A stretch of 64,000 nt of DNA, from contig OZ255707.1 of NCBI GenBank assembly GCA_965277075.1, positions 2,418,001-2,482,000 on the forward strand. Reading direction: 5' to 3'. Below are positions 8,686 to 16,740 of the stretch, one piece after another. Source of the stretch: Lustribacter sp965277075 (GTDB lineage: Bacteria > Vulcanimicrobiota > Vulcanimicrobiia > Vulcanimicrobiales > Vulcanimicrobiaceae). Both the position numbers and the translations under genes were made by a program. Position 1 is the first letter of the stretch. Each line of letters opens with the position of its first letter. The notes beneath the pieces were generated by a model. It was not told where the DNA came from. It saw only the letters and a list, made by a program, of their open reading frames with translations, and did no database searches.

Positions 8686-8708
8686 ATAACGTTGTCCGAT
8701 TCCGTTAT
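8686..8708. promoter_or_regulatory. inverted repeat upstream of glgP
   Basis: ATAACG (8686-8691) and CGTTAT (8703-8708) form a perfect 6-bp inverted repeat with an 11-base spacer, about 20 bases before the glgP start. A further CGTTA half-site occurs at 8723-8727, 20 bases (about two helical turns) from the right arm. The arrangement suits a dimeric repressor or activator of glgP. The regulator is unknown and the repeat is short, so chance cannot be excluded. Confidence 0.35.
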
Positions 8709-8745
8709 GATACACGATGTTCCGTTAGACTTTCGGCCCCCGCCG

Positions 8746-9945
8746 TTAGCCCGGATAGCGCGGGAGCGCCTCGCGCATCCGCTCCGCCGCGCGGTCTAAC
8801 TCATGAAGAGAATTTGCATAAGAGAGGCGCAGACAGCCCGCACCCGCGGCCCCGAAGCACGAGCCGCCCAAGACTGCGACGCCGCCTTCTTCGAGCAAAA
8901 ATGACGCCAGCTTGACGTCGTCTTCGGCGATTTTCGAGATATTCGGGAAGGCGTAAAACGCCCCGTCGGGCAGCGGGCAGGTGACGTTCGGGATGGCGTT
9001 GACCTGCGCGACGAAGCGGTTGCGGCGCTCGCGAAACGTTTCGTTCATCGCCACGACCGGAGCGTCGCTCCCGGTAAGCGCCGCGATGCCCGCGACCTGT
9101 ACGAACGTCGCCGTGCACGCGTACGTGTTGTTGGCGAGCAGCGTCGCGGCACGCGCAATCTTTACCGGCGCGATACAATAGCCCAACCGCCAACCCGTCA
9201 TCGCGTACGCTTTGGAAAACCCGTCGACGACGACGATACGATCGCGGAGTTCTTCGAATTGCGTGATCGACTCGAACTGCGCACCGTAGACGTTGCGGCT
9301 GTAGATTTCATCGGTGAGAATGACAAACCGATAGCGTGCCGCGAGCTCGGCGATCGTATGGAGGTCGTCACGCGTAAGCACGCCGCCGGTCGGATTGTGC
9401 GGGCTGTTGAGGATCAGCACCTTGGTGCGTGACGAAAGTTTGGTCGCGAGTTCGTCGAGATCGAGCCGCCAGTTCTTCGACTCGAGCAGCCGCACCGGAA
9501 CGGCTTTCGCGCCGAGATATCCGGCTGCAGCCGCATATGTCGGATACGCCGGATCGGCATAGAGCATCTCGTCGCCCGGATCGAGCAACGCCGCGAGCAG
9601 ATTCCAGATGATCTGCTTGGCGCCCGGCGCGACGACGACCATGTCGGGCGTGTACGGCGTCGTCAGCCGGCGAAAGCGTGTCGCGTAGTCCGCGACGGCC
9701 GTTCGCAGTTCCATGATACCGGCGTTGGGCGCGTAGTGCGTGAGGTTCGCGTCGATCGCAGCTTTGCCGGCTTCTTTGATGTGGGCCGGCGTGTCGAAGT
9801 CGGGTTCACCGACTTCCATGTGCACGATGTCGCGTCCGAGCGCTTGCAGTTCGCGCGCGCGGCCGAGCACCTCGAACGCCGCTTCGCTGCCCAGTCGCGA
9901 AACGGCGGAGCAAAGGTGATCGTAATCGTGTGAGAGCGCATTCAT
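8746..9945 (-). CDS. PLP-dependent class I aminotransferase (aspartate type)
   Basis: A 399-residue fold-type I aminotransferase. GEPDFDTP near residue 45, LNSPHNPTG in the middle and the PLP-binding VDGFSKAYAMTGWRLGY near residue 240 match the aspartate aminotransferase I-gamma group, which transfers amino groups between aspartate or other amino acids and 2-oxoglutarate. The frame continues upstream into mrdA, but ATG at 9945, preceded by GAAGGG, is the sensible start and follows the mrdA stop by 8 bases. As the last gene of the mre operon its exact substrate is unclear; supply of amino acid precursors for the wall is one possibility. Confidence 0.9.
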   Translation of the reverse strand: MNALSHDYDHLCSAVSRLGSEAAFEVLGRARELQALGRDIVHMEVGEPDFDTPAHIKEAGKAAIDANLTHYAPNAGIMELRTAVADYATRFRRLTTPYTPDMVVVAPGAKQIIWNLLAALLDPGDEMLYADPAYPTYAAAAGYLGAKAVPVRLLESKNWRLDLDELATKLSSRTKVLILNSPHNPTGGVLTRDDLHTIAELAARYRFVILTDEIYSRNVYGAQFESITQFEELRDRIVVVDGFSKAYAMTGWRLGYCIAPVKIARAATLLANNTYACTATFVQVAGIAALTGSDAPVVAMNETFRERRNRFVAQVNAIPNVTCPLPDGAFYAFPNISKIAEDDVKLASFLLEEGGVAVLGGSCFGAAGAGCLRLSYANSLHELDRAAERMREALPRYPG

Positions 9946-9953
9946 CGCACCCT

Positions 9954-11810
9954 TCAATTCGCCGGAATGGGATCGATCGCTTTGCCGAAGTATTGCGCGA
10001 TGACGTGCTGCGCGACAATCCCGGCCACGGACGCGCCGTAGCCGCCGCTCTTTTCCATGTAGACGGCCATCGCGAATTTCGGATGCGCGCTCGGCGCGTA
10101 CGCGGTGAACCACGTCGTATTGCGGCCGCTGCCGCCGACGCCGGTTTCGGCGGTTCCGCTCTTGCCGCCGAACGGAATTCCGGGGACCGCGAGACCGTAG
10201 CCGGTTCCGATGGAGCTCGTCACTTCGTCCATCCCGGCCTTCACCTCGCGTAGCGCCTCCTTCGTCACGTTGACCTTGCGAATGATCCGGCCGTCGAAGT
10301 TCTTGAGAATTTTTCCGCGCGGGCTGCGCACGGCAGCGACGATATGCGGCCGAAACAGCGTTCCGCCGTTGAGAATCGTGCCGAGCGCGTTGGCCATCTG
10401 CAACGGCGTCGCTTGCATCGCGCCCTGACCGATTGCGAGTTGACACACGTCGCTCGGCTCGAGGTGATACTCCTTGCCGAACGTTTTCTGCACCCATGCT
10501 TCGGTCGGCCAGTTGCCTGCGTACTCACCGGGCAAGTCGATGCCGAGCCGGGCGTCGAGTCCGTACTGCAGCGCGTAATATCGCAGCCGCTCGTGGCCGA
10601 GCCGGAAACCGAGTTGGTAGAAGTAGCCGTCGGACGATGCCGCCAGCGCCTTGATGAAGTCGACGTCGCCGAGGCCGCCTGCGGCGATGTCGCGGAAGGT
10701 CACGCCGTGGCAGAACCACGCGCCGGAGTCGTAGAGTACTTGGTTTTTGCCGATCACGCCGCTCGAGATCGCACCCGAACCGGTAACCATCTTAAACGTC
10801 GAGCCGGTCGGTGACGCGGCACCGATCGCGCGATTGTAGAGCGGCTGCAACGGATCGTTGAGGTAGTGTGAAAATTTGCGTGCGCTGATCGGCGTCGCGA
10901 AGTCGTTCGGATCGTACGTCGGGTACGATGACATTGCAAGAATGCCGCCGGTCCGCGGCTCGACGACGACGACTGCACCGGCGACCTGCCGGCCCTGCCG
11001 TTTGCTTACGAGCGCGAGCTCCGCGCGCAGATTTGCGTCGACGATCTTTTGCAGGCGCGCATCGATCGTCGTGACGAGGGTGTTGCCGGGAATCGGATCG
11101 AGCGGCTTGAGCCGGCGCACCAGCACGCCCGACGCGTTGACCTCGATCTGTTGACCGCCGATGCGTCCGCGTAACCACGAATCATACGTTTGCTCAAGAC
11201 CGTCTTTGCCGACGACGTCGTTAGGCGAGTAGCCCTCGCTCTTGCGCGACTGATACTCGTCTTCGGTAATCGCGCCGACGTATCCGAAGACTTGCGCGCC
11301 CGTCGTGCGCAGCGGATAGTTCCGTACCGGTTGCTCTTCGAGGTCGACGCCGGGTATCGCCGACTGCTGCTCCGCCAGCCGGACCGTTTGTGCCGGCGTG
11401 AGATCGGCGGCAAGCAGAATCGGACCGTTCGGCTCGTAGGTCTGCACTTCGGCGAAACTTTGGTAATTGACGCCGAGGTGATGGTACAAGCGATGTTCGA
11501 GTACGTCGCGATGAACGCCGATCGTCGCCGCCAGCGACGCGAGCGTCGCGTCGATGTCGACCACTTCGGAGGGGATGAGCGCGCACACGAACGACGGCCG
11601 GCTGCGCACCATGATGACGCCGTGGCGATCGACGATCAAGCCGCGCGGTGCCGCGATCGGAATGAGTTGAATCTGATTCGCGCGCGCGGCGCTCGCGAAC
11701 GCTTCACCCTGCACGAGCTGCACCTGCGCGAGCCGCGCGAAAATCGCTACGACCGCGATCACGAAGAGGGCCGCCAGCGCGATGATGCGATTGCGCGATT
11801 TGATTCTCAT
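9954..11810 (-). CDS. mrdA: penicillin-binding protein 2 (elongation transpeptidase)
   Basis: A 618-residue class B penicillin-binding protein that cross-links peptidoglycan during cell elongation, anchored by one N-terminal membrane helix (residues of about 8-28). A PBP dimerisation domain precedes the transpeptidase domain. The catalytic triad of motifs is visible: STFK near residue 336 with the active serine, SSDG near 395 and KSGT near 550. It overlaps mreD by 4 bases and lies downstream of mreB and mreC, the usual company of the elongasome. Full length with no sign of decay. Confidence 0.95.
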   Translation of the reverse strand: MRIKSRNRIIALAALFVIAVVAIFARLAQVQLVQGEAFASAARANQIQLIPIAAPRGLIVDRHGVIMVRSRPSFVCALIPSEVVDIDATLASLAATIGVHRDVLEHRLYHHLGVNYQSFAEVQTYEPNGPILLAADLTPAQTVRLAEQQSAIPGVDLEEQPVRNYPLRTTGAQVFGYVGAITEDEYQSRKSEGYSPNDVVGKDGLEQTYDSWLRGRIGGQQIEVNASGVLVRRLKPLDPIPGNTLVTTIDARLQKIVDANLRAELALVSKRQGRQVAGAVVVVEPRTGGILAMSSYPTYDPNDFATPISARKFSHYLNDPLQPLYNRAIGAASPTGSTFKMVTGSGAISSGVIGKNQVLYDSGAWFCHGVTFRDIAAGGLGDVDFIKALAASSDGYFYQLGFRLGHERLRYYALQYGLDARLGIDLPGEYAGNWPTEAWVQKTFGKEYHLEPSDVCQLAIGQGAMQATPLQMANALGTILNGGTLFRPHIVAAVRSPRGKILKNFDGRIIRKVNVTKEALREVKAGMDEVTSSIGTGYGLAVPGIPFGGKSGTAETGVGGSGRNTTWFTAYAPSAHPKFAMAVYMEKSGGYGASVAGIVAQHVIAQYFGKAIDPIPAN

Positions 11811-12307
11811 GCGTAGCGTTGCACGCGGTCGGCGGGATCGGCGAAACGCGCGCGCACGAGTTGCACGGCGACTGCGGCGATCGCGGTGAGGGCGGCTTGT
11901 TCGAGCGCAGCGTGCAGATGTAACTCGCCGAAACCGCGCGGATAGCCTTGCGCGGTCATGACGCTCCAGAAAATCGCATTGCGCACGAGTACGGCCGCAG
12001 CGACGAGGAGACCGGGCAAGAAGATGCCGTCGGCGAAGAAGCGCGACCGCACGGCGCCGCTGCCGAGCGCGATCGCGACGTAGGCGACCGTCCAGCCGCC
12101 GCCGGTCCCGGCGACGACGTCCGTCAAGATGCCGGCGAGTGTGCCGAGCACCACCGACCGGCGCGCGCCGACGCGGAGCGCGTAGAGCACGACGACGATC
12201 GTGACGAACGACGGCAATGCGTCACGCACCGTCAGCCACGGCGCGAACGCGGTTTGGGCGACCAGCGCGACGACGAGCCAGATCTTACTTGTGAACGACG
12301 AGGACAC
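11807..12307 (-). CDS. mreD: rod shape-determining protein MreD
   Basis: A 166-residue integral membrane protein with four to five hydrophobic segments, recognised mainly by position between mreC and mrdA and by length. MreD is part of the elongasome that links cytoplasmic MreB filaments to periplasmic wall synthesis. The N-terminal segment WLVVALVAQTAFAPWL and the later FLPGLLVAAAVLVRNAIF are membrane helices. GTG start at 12307 overlaps the mreC 3' end by 23 bases; the 3' end overlaps mrdA by 4. Sequence alone is weakly conserved in this family, so context carries the call. Confidence 0.85.
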   Translation of the reverse strand: MSSSFTSKIWLVVALVAQTAFAPWLTVRDALPSFVTIVVVLYALRVGARRSVVLGTLAGILTDVVAGTGGGWTVAYVAIALGSGAVRSRFFADGIFLPGLLVAAAVLVRNAIFWSVMTAQGYPRGFGELHLHAALEQAALTAIAAVAVQLVRARFADPADRVQRYA

Positions 12308-13103
12308 GAGTCAATGCGCCCAGGTTGGCGGACGGTTCGACGATCGCCGATTGATCGAGCGCGCCGGCATTCATCGCATCGATCGCGCGAATGCGTCCGA
12401 TCTCGACACCGGCGTGGAACGATCGGCCTTCTCCGGTCACGACGCGGTCGCCGACGTGGAGTTTGGCGTCTTGCGAGATGAAACGCAGTTTGACGCGCGT
12501 TTGCGTCCCGACGGCGATCGCCCACCAGCGTCCGCGCTGAACGAATGCCGGTAAGCGGCTCGTCGGGTCATTGACGAGCAAGACTTTCGACGACAGCGGA
12601 TCGACCTCGACGACGCGGCCGACGACGCCGTCGCCGGTTATCACGCCGTCGTCACGTTCCACGCCCTCGCGCATGCCTTTGTCGATCGTGATGGTGCGCC
12701 CGGTATCCTCGGGATCGAAGCCGATGACGGTTGCAGCGACGCCGGCGGGCGCGCGCAGTTGTGCGCGTGCGAGCGACGCTTCGGCAGGCACGCGTGCAAG
12801 CGTTTCTTCGAGCGTGCGGTTCGCGTCGGAGAGCGATCCGACGCGCGCGCGCAACGACGCATTGTCGCGTGTCAATTGTGGAAGGTCGACCACCGTCGCA
12901 AATGCATCGCGGGTACCGTTGCCGACGACCGCCGCGGCGAGTTGGACCCATGCTGTCGCGCTGGTAAAACCGATGGCGATCGGATTGGGGCGGCCGGTGC
13001 GGACAAAATCGAGTTGGAGAAGGGCCAGCAGCGCGGCAACGATGATCGTGCCCGCTACCGCGAGTAGCTTTCTCTCATCCCGATACGTAAAGATTGGTAC
13101 CAC
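12285..13103 (-). CDS. mreC: rod shape-determining protein MreC
   Basis: A 272-residue bitopic membrane protein: a short cytoplasmic tail, one membrane helix at about 15-33 (VAGTIIVAALLALLQL), a coiled-coil stretch (RARVGSLSDANRTLEETL) and a periplasmic double beta-barrel domain (VIGFDPEDTGRTITIDKGMREG, then GVVGRVVEVDPLSSKVLLV), which is the characteristic MreC signature. It bridges MreB/MreD to penicillin-binding protein 2. The only start codon near the helix is GTG at 13103, preceded by GAGGTG, which means a 49-base overlap with mreB; this is long for the operon. Confidence 0.92.
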   Translation of the reverse strand: MVPIFTYRDERKLLAVAGTIIVAALLALLQLDFVRTGRPNPIAIGFTSATAWVQLAAAVVGNGTRDAFATVVDLPQLTRDNASLRARVGSLSDANRTLEETLARVPAEASLARAQLRAPAGVAATVIGFDPEDTGRTITIDKGMREGVERDDGVITGDGVVGRVVEVDPLSSKVLLVNDPTSRLPAFVQRGRWWAIAVGTQTRVKLRFISQDAKLHVGDRVVTGEGRSFHAGVEIGRIRAIDAMNAGALDQSAIVEPSANLGALTRVLVVHK

Positions 13104-14146
13104 CTCGTCAGTCGATCCGCATGCGGCCGCATGTGCTCGAGCAGGCTTGGCGACGCCAGAATTTCTCCGGCACCGCGAGCGACGGCGAGAAGCGGTTCAT
13201 CGGCTACCGTTGTCGGCACGTTCGTGCGGGCACTCAACTCGCCTGCGAGCCCGTCAATCAACGCGCCGCCTCCCGCGAGCACGATGCCGCTTTCCAAGAG
13301 ATCAGCGGCGAGATCAGGCGGTGTCGCTTCGAGTACGGACCAGATCGCTCGCGCGATAATTTCGAGCGGTTCGCGCATCGCCTCGCCGACGAAGCGTTCG
13401 TCGACGAAACGACGTCCCGGCCGGCCGGCGTTGAGGTCCGTTCCGGCGACCGCAAACGGTTCGCGGCCGGGCGGCCGGCCGGCGAAGCCACGTTCGATCT
13501 TCAATCGCTCGGCGGTCAGCGGACCGATCGCGAACCGCTCTTCGTTACGGAGCTTCGCCGCGATCGCCGCATCAAACGTGTCGCCGCCGACCTTGATCGA
13601 GTGCATCGCGACCACGCCGCAGAGCGAGAGGACCGCGATCTCCGTTGTGCCGCCGCCGATGTCCACGATCATGCGGCCGCGGGTCGTCGTGATGTCCATG
13701 CCCGACCCGACGGCTGCCGCGACGGCTTGCGGAACGAAGATCGTCGTGCGCGGTCCGGCCGCCCGCACGGCTTCCTCGACGGCCTTGCATTCGATGTCGG
13801 TCGCACAGCCCGGGATGCAGGCGACGATGCGCGGCGCGATGCGCGGACGCGCCGCCAGCGCGCGATCGACCATCGTCGCAATGAGCGTGTGGGCGCCCCG
13901 GAAGTCCGAGATCGTCCCGCCTCGTAGGGGCCGCACGACGTTGACGCGACCGGGCGCGCGACCGTCGAGTTCTTTCGCGGCCGTACCGACGGCGATGATC
14001 GTATCATCGGTTTCCCGATAGGCGACGACGGAGGGCTCGCTGACGATGATACCGGCGTCGCGCTCGTAGACGACCGTGTTTGCCGTACCGAGGTCGATGC
14101 CGATATCGGGGCTCAGCGTCGAGCGGATCGTCGATGCAACGTTCAT
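13055..14146 (-). CDS. mreB: MreB, actin-like cell-shape protein (divergent)
   Basis: Bacterial actin of 363 residues that polymerises at the inner membrane to direct elongation. The ATP-binding landmarks are present: phosphate 1 IGIDLGTANT near residue 16, phosphate 2 VDIGGGTTEIAV near 165 and the adenosine motif IVLAGGGALIDGL near 297. It is somewhat diverged from textbook MreB: the EP.AAAIG segment before the second phosphate loop reads PQAVAAAVG, and the linker near 225-250 is Gly/Arg/Pro rich. The ATG overlaps the maf 3' end by 4 bases. The operon context (mreC, mreD, mrdA) secures the role. Confidence 0.93.
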   Translation of the reverse strand: MNVASTIRSTLSPDIGIDLGTANTVVYERDAGIIVSEPSVVAYRETDDTIIAVGTAAKELDGRAPGRVNVVRPLRGGTISDFRGAHTLIATMVDRALAARPRIAPRIVACIPGCATDIECKAVEEAVRAAGPRTTIFVPQAVAAAVGSGMDITTTRGRMIVDIGGGTTEIAVLSLCGVVAMHSIKVGGDTFDAAIAAKLRNEERFAIGPLTAERLKIERGFAGRPPGREPFAVAGTDLNAGRPGRRFVDERFVGEAMREPLEIIARAIWSVLEATPPDLAADLLESGIVLAGGGALIDGLAGELSARTNVPTTVADEPLLAVARGAGEILASPSLLEHMRPHADRLTRWYQSLRIGMRESYSR

Positions 14147-14736
14147 GCCGGTATCTCGAATCGCGAGGTGCCGCTCGCACCGGCTCGCAAGCGCAGACCC
14201 AGCACCCGAATCGCCCGGGCAAATGCGTGAAGCGGAAAGCCGACCACCGTAAAATAATCGCCCTCGACGCGCTCGATCAACGTCGCGCCGTAGCCTTGAA
14301 TCCCGTAGGCGCCCGCCTTGTCGCGACCGTCGCCGCCAGCGACGTAGTCATCGATCGTCGCATCGTCGAGCGGCGCAAAATGTACTCGGGTGGTCACCGC
14401 TTCATCGTGGATCAGCGCGCCGGACGGGGACCGCAGCGCGAAGGCCGTGTGAACGAGGTGCGAACGGCCCGCGAGCTGGGCGATCATCCGGCGTGATTCG
14501 GCATAATCTCTCGGCTTGCCGAGTGTTTCACCGTCCACGTCAACGACGGTGTCGGCACCGATCGTGATCCACGGAACCACGGCCGCACCGCGCACTTTGC
14601 CGCATGCATGAACAAGCGCCGTCTCTATCGGTGAGCGGCGGGGTTGCGGCGTCTCGTCATACGACGTTGTGATGATGCGGACGTCGAGGCCGACCGATGC
14701 AAGCAACTCGCGTCGCCGGGGCGACGCGCTGGCCAG
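14143..14736 (-). CDS. maf: Maf-like nucleoside triphosphate pyrophosphatase
   Basis: Hydrolyses non-canonical or methylated nucleoside triphosphates (family knowledge). The essential N-terminal motif SASPRRREL is encoded at about 14707-14733, and the catalytic IGADTVVDVDG and GKP follow, with the AGAYGIQGYG loop near the C-terminus. The start is odd. The first ATG/GTG/TTG in frame is TTG at 14706, which would delete the SASPRRRE motif. The open frame upstream runs only to a TAG at 14782-14784 and holds no standard start codon. CTG at 14736 or ATC at 14772 would keep the motif; I mark the gene from CTG with low certainty about the start. Confidence 0.85.
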   Translation of the reverse strand: MASASPRRRELLASVGLDVRIITTSYDETPQPRRSPIETALVHACGKVRGAAVVPWITIGADTVVDVDGETLGKPRDYAESRRMIAQLAGRSHLVHTAFALRSPSGALIHDEAVTTRVHFAPLDDATIDDYVAGGDGRDKAGAYGIQGYGATLIERVEGDYFTVVGFPLHAFARAIRVLGLRLRAGASGTSRFEIPA

Positions 14737-14842
14737 CGCGACCGTTACGAGGTCCTCTGCTCCGTGTCCGATGCGCTCATTCTAAGCGCGTCCGTTCCAT
14801 TCGCGCAAGGACGCGCAAGAAAATGTATTCGGGGTCCGCTCC

Positions 14843-16087
14843 CTATACAAGATCGTTGCGGACGACGTCGTCAACGGTTTCTGCGCGTGCGGCGCGGCGA
14901 TGTGTTCCGTCGGCGACGAAGACGACGGCGGGTCTGCCGTAACGGTTGTAGTTGCTTGCCATACTATACGTATATGCGCCGGTGTACCGCATCGCGATCG
15001 TATCGCCGGCCCTCAGGTCCCCGGGCAGGACGTATTCGCCGATCTCGTCGTTTTCACACGATCGCCCAGCGAGGGTTGCCGCGGAGGCCGGACCGGTCGC
15101 AGCCGAGATTGCAACTTCGGCTGCGTGACGCGCGCCGTAGAGCAGCGGCCGAGGATTGTCGTTCATGCCGCCGTCGACGACGACGAAACGCCGCGCGCCT
15201 TGCTGTTTGACCGCCGTGACGCGGTACAGCGTCGTTCCGGCGCGAGCGACCAGCGCCCGGCCGGGCTCGATCATCAGCTGATATGATGTGCCTGCAGCGC
15301 GGCCCGCGATCGCCGCGGCGAAGGCGTCGAGATCGATCGGGCGCGGTTCGCCGGGCCCCGTCTCGACGCCGATCCCGCCGCCGATGTCGAGCGTCGTCAC
15401 AGGGGCGCCGATCGCGCGCGCGGCGTCGGCGTATCCGATCAACTCTTCGACGTTCGCGAGCAGCGGTTCGACATCGAGGATCTGCGACCCGACGTGCGCG
15501 TGCAGACCGATCAGGCGCAAATTGGGCATCGCGACGATGCGATGGATCACGTCGATTGCGTCCACTGCCGGAACGCCGAACTTCGTATCTTCACCGCCCG
15601 TGCGGACGAACTCGTGCGTGTGCGCTTCGATGCCGGTGTTGATGCGCAGCATCACGTCGAGCGCTGCGCCGGCCGGTGCGATCGCGGCAAGCCGTTCGAC
15701 TTCTTCCACGCCGTCGATGACGCCGAAGGCTACGCGCCGCTCGACGATCGCGCGCAACTCGGCGTCGGTCTTGGCGACGCCGTGAAAGAACATGCGCGCG
15801 GCCGGAAATCCGCCGCGTTCGGCCGTGTGCAATTCGCCGAGCGAACAGACGTCGAGATGGAGCGGCGTCGCCGCGAGCGCTTCGGCGAATGCGGTGACGA
15901 GAAATGCTTTCGCCGCGTAGGCAACGGTGATGTCGCGCGCGGCGAACGCACGCGTGAAACGCTCGACTTCAAGTGCGAATTCCTCGAGGTCGATCACGAC
16001 GAGCGGTGTCCCATAGATCGCGATCAGTTCGTTTGCCGGGACACCGCCGAAGACGGCCGGCTCGATCGCGCGCGACTGCTCGATCAT
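14843..16087 (-). CDS. lysA: diaminopimelate decarboxylase
   Basis: A 414-residue fold-type III PLP enzyme that decarboxylates meso-diaminopimelate to L-lysine. PLP lysine K60 sits in YAAK; HAHVGSQ, the glycine-rich phosphate loop DIGGGIG, and EPGRALVA follow, and the active-site cysteine C344 is in SCENDEIG (usually CESGD). The C-terminal substrate residues GAYTYSMASNYN are intact. ATG at 16087 overlaps the nadD stop by 4 bases. The gene sits ahead of maf and mreBCD, tying lysine or diaminopimelate metabolism to the wall operon. Related decarboxylases for other diamino acids are less likely. Confidence 0.93.
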   Translation of the reverse strand: MIEQSRAIEPAVFGGVPANELIAIYGTPLVVIDLEEFALEVERFTRAFAARDITVAYAAKAFLVTAFAEALAATPLHLDVCSLGELHTAERGGFPAARMFFHGVAKTDAELRAIVERRVAFGVIDGVEEVERLAAIAPAGAALDVMLRINTGIEAHTHEFVRTGGEDTKFGVPAVDAIDVIHRIVAMPNLRLIGLHAHVGSQILDVEPLLANVEELIGYADAARAIGAPVTTLDIGGGIGVETGPGEPRPIDLDAFAAAIAGRAAGTSYQLMIEPGRALVARAGTTLYRVTAVKQQGARRFVVVDGGMNDNPRPLLYGARHAAEVAISAATGPASAATLAGRSCENDEIGEYVLPGDLRAGDTIAMRYTGAYTYSMASNYNRYGRPAVVFVADGTHRRAARAETVDDVVRNDLV

Positions 16088-16680
16088 CGGTAGAGTTCGT
16101 GCTCCTCGATATAACGGAACACCGGTTCGGGCACCAGGTATCGCACGCTGCGACGTTCGCCGAGGCGTGCGCGAATCAATGTCGCCGACTCGGCGACGAG
16201 CGGAAGGTCGAGAAACCGGACCTTTGCGCGCCGGTCGGGCGCCAGATCGTCGAGCGCCGCGTCGATCTCCGCTTCGGTAACGTCGCCGCGCGGCGCGATC
16301 ACGAACGCGGTGAGTTGGTCGAGAATCGTTTCCAGCCGGTTCCAGCGCGAACGCACGAGCGAATCACCCCCGACGATGAAGGTCAACGTGTCGCCTCGAT
16401 ATCGCGCGGCGAGGCGCGGCAGGAGGTCGGCAGTGTAGCCGGTGGCGTCGTCGGCCAGGTCGCTGTCGTCGAACGCGAAAGCGACGTTCGCCGCGATCGC
16501 CAAGCGGATCATATCGGTGCGCGAGGCCGCCGGTGCGAGCGGGGCCGACCGATGACGGCCGTGTCGCGTCGGCACGAACAGCACGCGTTCCAAGCCGCAG
16601 GCTTCGCGTACGGCTTCGGCGACGAACAAGTGGCCGTTGTGGATCGGGTCGAATGATCCGCCGAAAATCCCAAGAGCCAT
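16084..16680 (-). CDS. nadD: nicotinate-nucleotide adenylyltransferase
   Basis: Adenylates nicotinate mononucleotide to deamido-NAD in NAD synthesis. The protein has 198 residues from ATG at 16680; the frame stays open far upstream but GGSFDPIHNGH (residues 7-17, the nucleotidyltransferase HxGH motif) fixes the start. FVPTRHGRH and the C-terminal SATLIRARL (ISSTxIR-like) are also present. It is the first gene of a minus-strand run into lysA, maf and mreBCD, and is divergent from the exported propeller gene at 16741; the 60-base gap must hold both promoters. Confidence 0.94.
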   Translation of the reverse strand: MALGIFGGSFDPIHNGHLFVAEAVREACGLERVLFVPTRHGRHRSAPLAPAASRTDMIRLAIAANVAFAFDDSDLADDATGYTADLLPRLAARYRGDTLTFIVGGDSLVRSRWNRLETILDQLTAFVIAPRGDVTEAEIDAALDDLAPDRRAKVRFLDLPLVAESATLIRARLGERRSVRYLVPEPVFRYIEEHELYR

Positions 16681-16740
16681 CCCGAAACCCCGAAACTTCT
16701 CGCCGCAGAACGACGGCCCTTGCCTTCTCGGAGGTGCAGC

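Noticed and set aside
14782..14830. Direct repeat CGCGCAAG in the lysA-maf gap
   Set aside because: Two 8-base copies are too short and GC-rich to separate from chance, and no promoter or terminator function fits.
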